Assembly (NCBI GenBank): GCA_963422465.1
Contig: OY730170.1
Coordinates: 4,750,379-4,814,378, forward strand
DNA: 64,000 nt
Reading direction: 5' to 3'
DNA from: Lichina pygmaea
Lineage: Eukaryota; Ascomycota; Lichinomycetes; Lichinales; Lichinaceae
Within the stretch, counting starts at the first letter, position 1, and each line of letters opens with the position of its first letter. The notes under the pieces are model-generated. The model had not been told where the DNA came from. It saw only the letters and a program-made list of their open reading frames with translations, and did not search any database. Below are positions 58,585 to 64,000 of the stretch, piece after piece. A program made the translations under genes and the position numbers.

Positions 58585-59852
58585 CAGCAGCCTCAGCAGC
58601 CTGGTTTGACAGGGTCGATGAAGGAGCTGTCTCTGCTATCGGCTCCCCTGCAGCCCGCTGTCGCCCAGAGCGCAAGCAGCAGCAGCATCTCACCACCTCC
58701 TGCGCCGGCCCAGTCTATCCAGCCCACGAACGTTGCAGCGTCCCCCCAACCGTCGCAGTCAACGACGTCGGCGCCAGCTCAGCACGGTGGCGGTCTGCCA
58801 GGCCAGATGCCCCCTGGGCAGCCCAACCCACCGTTCCCCTCCTTTGCGCCCATGCCCCAGCAGAATCTGGGTCTCCAGCCCACGGCGGTCGCACAGCAAC
58901 AGACTTCGAGCGGCATCCCTCCAAGGCTTCGGCCGCAACCTCCAGCCCAGCCGGCTCAGAGCACGGGAGCCTTTGCGATTCCGCCTCCGCCAAGGCCTCT
59001 ATCGGCACCGCAGAAAAACCTTCAGCCGGGCGGCTTTGCGGCCCCGCCGCTGCAGCCTCAACTGACGGGTATCCAGACCGTCGGAGGTGGCTTCCAGCCG
59101 AGACCGTTCGGGGGCGTGCCCCCTGCGAATCTCAACAACTTCGCTCAGCCCGGGCTGCAGCAACAACAAACACCACAGTTTCAGCTTTCTAACCAACCTA
59201 CGAATGGCCAGATGCCATCGCTGGCCGGTCCAGGCACGTTGACATCGAGCCTCGGAACTCAGCCTACGGGGATGCAGCCAATGCTGAGCGGTCGCCCTGG
59301 CTTTCAACAGTCCCAGCCGTTGCCGAACGGAGCCGTCGCCGGATACTCCATGTCCTTCGCCCAGCCGACGGGTGGTCCTCCGGCTCACGCCGCTCAACAC
59401 ACGGGATTTCAATATGGGCTTCAAGCCGGTCCTTTGCATCAACAACAACAGCAACAGCAACAGCAACAGCTGGCCACACCACAGTCCCAGCCACAGCCGC
59501 CTGTACTGCCTGGAAGCATCAACTCGTTCCTGCCGCCGCCGCTCCAGCCTCGGCCGACTGGGATGGTCGGCGCGACACCCGCTCTCGGCCAACCGTTTCC
59601 TCCGGCCCCGCCCATCCCCCAGCAACCCACCATCGCTCCCCTACAATCCCAGAAGACCGGATCCGCACCTACAATTCGATTCGGCGTCGCTCCCGAAGCC
59701 AAGCAGCTGGTGCCACAGCCGACGGGACGCAGAGCAAATCTTTCGCAAGCCAGTAAGTCGGATCGCAGGATGACACGCACGCGAGCCATCCGTCGGGGAG
59801 AAATGCGATGCTGACAGCTGTGACAGCGCCCCAAAACCCATTTGGCTTCTAG
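55810..59852 (+). CDS. SLA1: SLA1-type endocytic adaptor (three SH3, SHD1, SAM-like)
   Basis: Cortical actin-patch adaptor coupling cargo and clathrin coat to Arp2/3 regulators. Exons 55810-56007, 56126-57548, 57611-59752, 59827-59852; 1262 residues with consistent phases. SH3-1 (about 4-63; ALYDYLAQSDQELSLQEGD), SH3-2 (about 72-125; ALYDYTRQTDEEISLTEDA), a PH-like middle region (about 270-380), SH3-3 (about 390-455; VLYDFVAQGDDEVTVGVGD), SHD1 (about 548-610; RTWTDRSGSFKVEAEFIGC, binds NPF cargo), and a SAM-like SHD2 (about 636-705; DWFDFFLKCGVNPQLCERYS). Then comes a long Pro/Gln/Gly tail with a polyQ run coded by (CAG)n at 58533-58582 and several QxTG repeats of the kind phosphorylated by Ark/Prk kinases. 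The 26-nt last exon supplies the conserved end TPQNPFGF. Confidence 0.96.
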
Positions 59853-60925
59853 GTTCATTCGTGTGCAGCGGCAGCAGCGCTCTCATCATCTGTTCCATCC
59901 CTCAACTCGCGCAGCCCATCTGTCTCGATGGCAATTCCAGCTGCCCACGTACAGTACACATCTTTCTCATGCCGTGAGCAGCATCAATCACCCAACCATA
60001 GGGCGGTCGCGGTTTTCGATTTCTAAAATCGAGGTCGATCTTTGAGTCACCTGTTGTTTCTCCCACCGTGAGCCACGTACCTCGTACCTTACTGTCCTGC
60101 TCTTCTTCCAGCGCTTTCGTCCTTTTCTTGCTGATTCAGATCACATACGTCCGATAAGTCAGTCTGCGACTTATTCTGCGGATTCCAGATCTCTCGATTT
60201 GGTCCATCCATTACTGTCCGATTTACTTATTGCTGCTGCTGCTGCCGGGATTTGGCTGCTATGCTTCTAATCCAGCCGAGATGAAGCCGCGACAGCTTAT
60301 CAAGCACGCCGTCAAAGTCACATGACAGCCGTTGGGGCTTATCTCATCTGGCCATGTGTAACGTACTGTACGGAGTACTTCGCACGGAGTACGTACGTAT
60401 ACGTACGTATGGGCCCAGATCCGTCCCGCTGGAAGCCCACTGCTGACTAACGCGCAGATGAGTAATCTTATCCCGCTAAGGCCGTTGCTGGCCGTGCACA
60501 GGTGATTATCAATTGAGTTCCTCATCACCGGCGCGGTCAAGCAACGGCGCGCCGAGGACGATGAGCCCGAACCTTCCAGCCCCTTCCCGCAGCCGTAGCT
60601 CGTTCCCCGTCACGATCCCTCTTCAGGGACCAGGCTGGCTGCGGCGACGACTATAAATACCGGGCCATCGAGCCGCCGACATGGATCTGGTTGTCGTCGA
60701 TCTCTTGTGCTGTCAATCGCTGCAGCATCGTTACAACAGTCTACTATCTCGAGAGCGAAATATCGAGAGTGAACGTCGAGTTCGTTGATCGACACTACTT
60801 CAGAGTCCTCGACATCGGCCTTCTCGGGACACGATCGCCCACCGTCGTCTCGCTCAGCCTACAGGTCCATCGAGACTCTTCGTACTCCGCCGCTGTTCTC
60901 GAGAGCGACTTCGCTTGCCGCCACA
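59853..60925. other. Intergenic between SLA1 and pirin genes
   Basis: SLA1 3' flank, a GTAC-rich patch near 60360-60410, and the pirin promoter. No gene seen. Confidence 0.5.
60652..60659 (+). promoter_or_regulatory. TATA box of the pirin gene
   Basis: TATAAATA lies 267 bp before the pirin ATG, with an open TA-poor leader between. Good match to the consensus and suitable spacing for a fungal gene with a long 5' leader. Confidence 0.5.
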
Positions 60926-61934
60926 ATGTCGGTCCCACGCACCATCCGGCTGGCCTTTCTCGCGACGGAGCAGTCCGAGGGCGTCGGGGCGCGGGTGCGC
61001 CGGTCAATCGGGACGTCACGGTTGAGACACCTCTCGCCCTTCCTGATGCTCGACCACTTCTCCGTCTCCCCTGGCGCCGGCTTCCCGGATCACCCTCATC
61101 GTGGCCAGGAAACCATCACCTACATGCTGAAGGGCGCCTTCGACCACGAAGACTTTGCCGGCAACAAGGGCACGATCGAAACGGGCGACCTCCAGTTCAT
61201 GACGGCGGGACGGGGCATCATGCACGCCGAGATGCCGCGGCAGAACGGCGACGGAAGCCCGAACGTCGGGCTGCAGCTCTGGGTCGACCTCCCCGAGAAG
61301 CTCAAGACGGTCGATCCGCGCTACCGCGATCTCAAAGCCACCGAGATCCCTACGGCCGACTCTGACGGCGGAAAGGTCCACGTCAAGGTCATCTCGGGCC
61401 AGTCGTACGGCGTCGACAGCGTCCGCGACCTCGCCTACACGCCCGTCTGGATCTTGGACTTTGCGGTCGGGCCTGGCGGCAAAGTGCAGCAACGGCTCCC
61501 GGAAGGCTGGAACGCCTTTGTCTACACCCTGTCCGGCACGGTCACCTTTGGCAGCGGCAAAGACGCCACCGGCGTGGACGCCTATCACAACGTCGTGTTC
61601 GAGCAGAACGGGGATGTCGTGACCGCAGAAGTCAGCGATGACGCAACGGAGGACGGCCATTTCGGTAAGTCGACCTCCCGCCGATCCCTTGACATTTCTG
61701 CTTCAAGTCAATCTGCTGCTCTGGAAGGCACCGTGCCCTAACGCGACCGAATCATCTGCTACAGTCCTGATCGCCGGTCAACCGCTCGATCAAAAAGTGG
61801 TCCAGTACGGCCCATTCGTGTTGAGCTCGCAGGAAGACGTCTACCAGGCCATGGTCGACTTCCAAAGTCACTCCAACGGCTTTGAACGCGCCGCCGGCTG
61901 GCGCAGCGAGATTGGAAAATCCATGGCGCGCTAG
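60926..61934 (+). CDS. Pirin-family protein
   Basis: Two-domain cupin metalloprotein; in various organisms a quercetinase-like enzyme or a redox-sensing transcription cofactor. Exons 60926-61664 and 61765-61934 (100-bp intron, GTAAGT donor); 302 residues. The start chosen is the first ATG after the leader, in good context (CCACAATGTC), giving MSVPRTIRLAF. Metal ligands of the family are all present: His56 and His58 in DHPHRGQETITY, and His100 and Glu102 in GIMHAEMP. Other signatures: LMLDHFSVSPGAGFPDH, GLQLWVDLPEKLK, and the C-terminal LIAGQPLDQKVVQYGPFV. Length and motifs are normal. Confidence 0.96.
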
Positions 61935-62663
61935 GCGTCGAAGAACGGAGATGCGCCGTGGAGTGAGGAGTTGAGGCGTCTGCTCAAGCAAAGTCCGACG
62001 GTGACTGTCGAGGGCTCGAGGAGGACGCTCGCAGGGTAACCGAGCTTCTCGCCCTGGACAGTCAGTCCGATCCATCTTTGCCGCGTGAGTGGGAAGTAAG
62101 ATTCGCCAGCAAAGAATCGGATCTCTTGGGTGGATCCGATGATACGATGGACGATAAATCGTGCCGCAATGACGATACTCCTCGCCCTATCCGTTCTGCA
62201 GTGGCTTGGCCAACCCGTCATTTGACCTTATACGTACATAGATGGAGGCAGACTACCGTGCAGCAGGACAGTTCCATCATCGTCGCCATCCTCAATGTCG
62301 AGACATGTACGTAACGTACGCAGTATAAGAGCTACAGTATGCGTACGGATGCTGTATGTAGCCATCGTCTGTGCTGCCTAGAGCTCCAGCACTCTCACAG
62401 GTGTACGAGTACCTGTTGGCAAAAGAGGGCGTAAGATGTACCGATGACAACAGCCATCAATCATGCATAAGACTCGATCACTACATACGTACCGCAGGTT
62501 GAAATTTCTACAGTCCTTGAACTTGAAAGTCAAGCTTTCTTGATCGTTGCTCGGTTTTCGACCGCTCCAAGCAGAGAGTCACGTGACACCCACGCTCATC
62601 AAGGCCTGCGTACAGACGTAAGTACCCTAATCGATCACATGACGCTCAGTATCACCCAACGCT
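61935..62663. other. Intergenic, pirin 3' flank up to the copia element
   Basis: No gene. The phrase CACGTGACACCCA occurs at about 62579 and, in a similar form, at about 62695, just outside and inside the proposed LTR. Confidence 0.45.
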
Positions 62664-63780
62664 TGTTGAAGTTGGGCGATCTGCAACGTCATACCACGTG
62701 ACACCCAGAAAGACGCTAACCCTAGATTGGAAGGACAAAGGAAGATTTTTCATTGTAGACGAATGTGTTAGTACATCCTATTGAATATAAGATCCTATTG
62801 TCTTCGAGGTGCCTCGTCATTCTGAAGTGTCACCGACACTGATTATCCCAACAGGTTATGAGCCCGGGAATCCCACTGACGAGGTTGAATCAACTGTGAA
62901 GAAGTCGAAGAAGAAGAGGAGAAGAAGAGCCTAGAGGAAAAGGCTGCAAAGAAGGGCCTAGAGGAAAAGGCCGTAAGGAAGGGCTAGCCATGATGTTAGC
63001 AGAAGGCAAGCCAATAGGATGGAAGACAAGAAGGAACAGGGCAGGAAGGTCCTGCTCCGGGGCCCAGAGAACTATGAAGACTGGGCACAAGTTATCAGGA
63101 TGTGGCTATTGGCCACAAGAGTCTGGCACACCATCCTTGTAGAGCCAGAAGAGTCAGGGATGAAGCCTGCCCAAACATCAGCAACAGGATCCAAAGGTCA
63201 ACAGATCAAGGCCACAAAGGAGTGGCAGGATAGCAGGGCAGAAGAAGGAAAGGCAGCAGACATCATACTGTTGTCAATTAGTGAAGAGCAGCAAAAGCAC
63301 GTCAGACAGATCAAGCACCCCTACCACATCTGGAAGACCCTGAAAGGGATCCATGAACAGCTGAACAACAAGAAGCTGCACAACATGATGGTACAGCTGT
63401 TTTCGAAGGACCTTGGCCAAACGATCAAAGAGAGAGGGTCAAGGATCTGTGTGCTCAATGCTGAAATAGAGAGCTACAACTCGACACTGAAACTGCTGGA
63501 AAAGACATTAGTGATCCTGCTCCTAGAGTCATTGACACCAGAATATGACACCATGAAGAAGATCCTCATAACAACAGATCAGATCAACAAACTGGACAAG
63601 GTCCTGCAGAAGTTAGCAGGAGAAGAGGCACAGATTGTCAAGGGAGAAGTGGAGCAGGCACTGGCTGTCTGTAAAGAGGGCAAAGGACAGAGCAAGGGCT
63701 GACAAGACGGAAAGGACATGAAGTGCTTCCGGTGTGACCAGACAGGGCACAGGAAGTCTGAATGTTTCATGACACAGTTG
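62664..63780 (+). mobile_element. Second Ty1/copia element, broken (fossil)
   Basis: A putative 5' LTR (62664-62851, TGTTG...CAACA ends) is followed at once by GGTTATGAGCCCGG, the same initiator-tRNA-type primer site as in the 14.9-kb element. The body codes a copia-type Gag (ENYEDWAQVIRMWLLATRVW, HIWKTLKGIHEQLNNKKLHN) and a retroviral-type zinc knuckle CFRCDQTGHRKSEC. Recognisable homology stops near 63780. The element is broken, with at least one visible break. No pol part was seen in the window, and the left LTR edge is tentative. It is a different family from the first element. Confidence 0.75.
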
Positions 63781-64000
63781 TTGCGGTCCGTACCGTACCG
63801 TCCTATCCGAGTATAGGATTAGGGCGAGAGGCGGAAGGCGGGTTGGTTCTCGCAGGAGAGGAGTGTCAAGGAGCGCGAAGGGGTTTGGTGGAACGTGGTG
63901 GTGGTGACACCTGATCAACGGCTTCGTACAAAAGGATTGTATTGAAGTAGATCTAGTTGTCTGGATCACAACATGAGTTGAAGACGATCGTTCCATAAGG
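63781..64000. other. Right edge, possibly another repeat inserted in the copia element
   Basis: From about 63779 the sequence (TGTTGCGGTCCGTACC...) no longer resembles copia coding DNA. It begins with TGTTG, so it may be the LTR of another element, but its far end is outside the window. Confidence 0.3.

Noticed and set aside
1-64000. tRNA, rRNA or biosynthetic cluster
   Set aside because: No tRNA-like internal promoter with matching acceptor stem was found, no rRNA segment, and the neighbouring genes are unrelated housekeeping functions.

Overview
The window looks like a nuclear chromosome segment of a filamentous ascomycete (Pezizomycotina, probably Sordariomycetes; the order is an inference). 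The protein-coding genes have short introns (about 45-280 bp) with GT donors, AG acceptors and CTGAC/CTAAC-type branch sites. Their products are typical fungal proteins, coding DNA is GC-rich, and intergenic DNA is full of GTAC/CGTACG-type words and homopolymer G/C runs. No rRNA or tRNA gene, CRISPR array or bacterial operon was seen.

Layout. 0-8.6 kb: a gene-poor left end with one spliced hypothetical gene carrying a CxxC...CxxC motif (2822-4614), a four-unit tandem array of 56-bp hairpin repeats just behind it (4801-5011), and a small secreted-protein candidate (6580-6161). 8.6-13 kb: a 1475-residue C2H2 zinc-finger protein. 14.9-17.7 kb: a short Ty1/copia-type LTR element with both LTRs and a 5-bp target duplication. 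18.4-24 kb: 3-hydroxyanthranilate 3,4-dioxygenase and, convergent to it, a 1150-residue coiled-coil protein. 26-30.5 kb: STT3 (oligosaccharyltransferase catalytic subunit) divergent from a CSN8-type COP9 signalosome subunit. 32-35.7 kb: secreted acid trehalase (GH65). 38-43 kb: a transposon-rich interval (foldback element, chromovirus fossil, LTR fragment). 43.9-50.3 kb: dynein intermediate chain, divergent from ATP synthase subunit e, then PMT4 protein O-mannosyltransferase. 51.7-55 kb: a conserved fungal protein of unknown function and two more members of the foldback family. 55.8-62 kb: SLA1 endocytic adaptor and pirin. 62.7-64 kb: a second, broken copia element running towards the right edge.

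Working together: STT3 (N-glycosylation) and PMT4 (O-mannosylation) both act in the ER on secretory proteins such as the acid trehalase and the small secreted protein. Dynein intermediate chain and SLA1 serve transport and endocytosis. The rest are ordinary housekeeping genes (NAD synthesis, ATP synthase, CSN), and there is no sign of a secondary-metabolite or other functional cluster.

Most unusual structure: (i) a family of TA-flanked foldback elements with hairpin-bearing ends, present as 1.1-kb, 0.8-kb and 45-bp ends-only forms; (ii) the tandem 56-bp hairpin array whose stems show paired (compensating) changes; (iii) a 12-nt internal exon in PMT4 and a 24-nt exon in STT3; (iv) repeated placement of pyrimidine, C-run and CA tracts inside introns.
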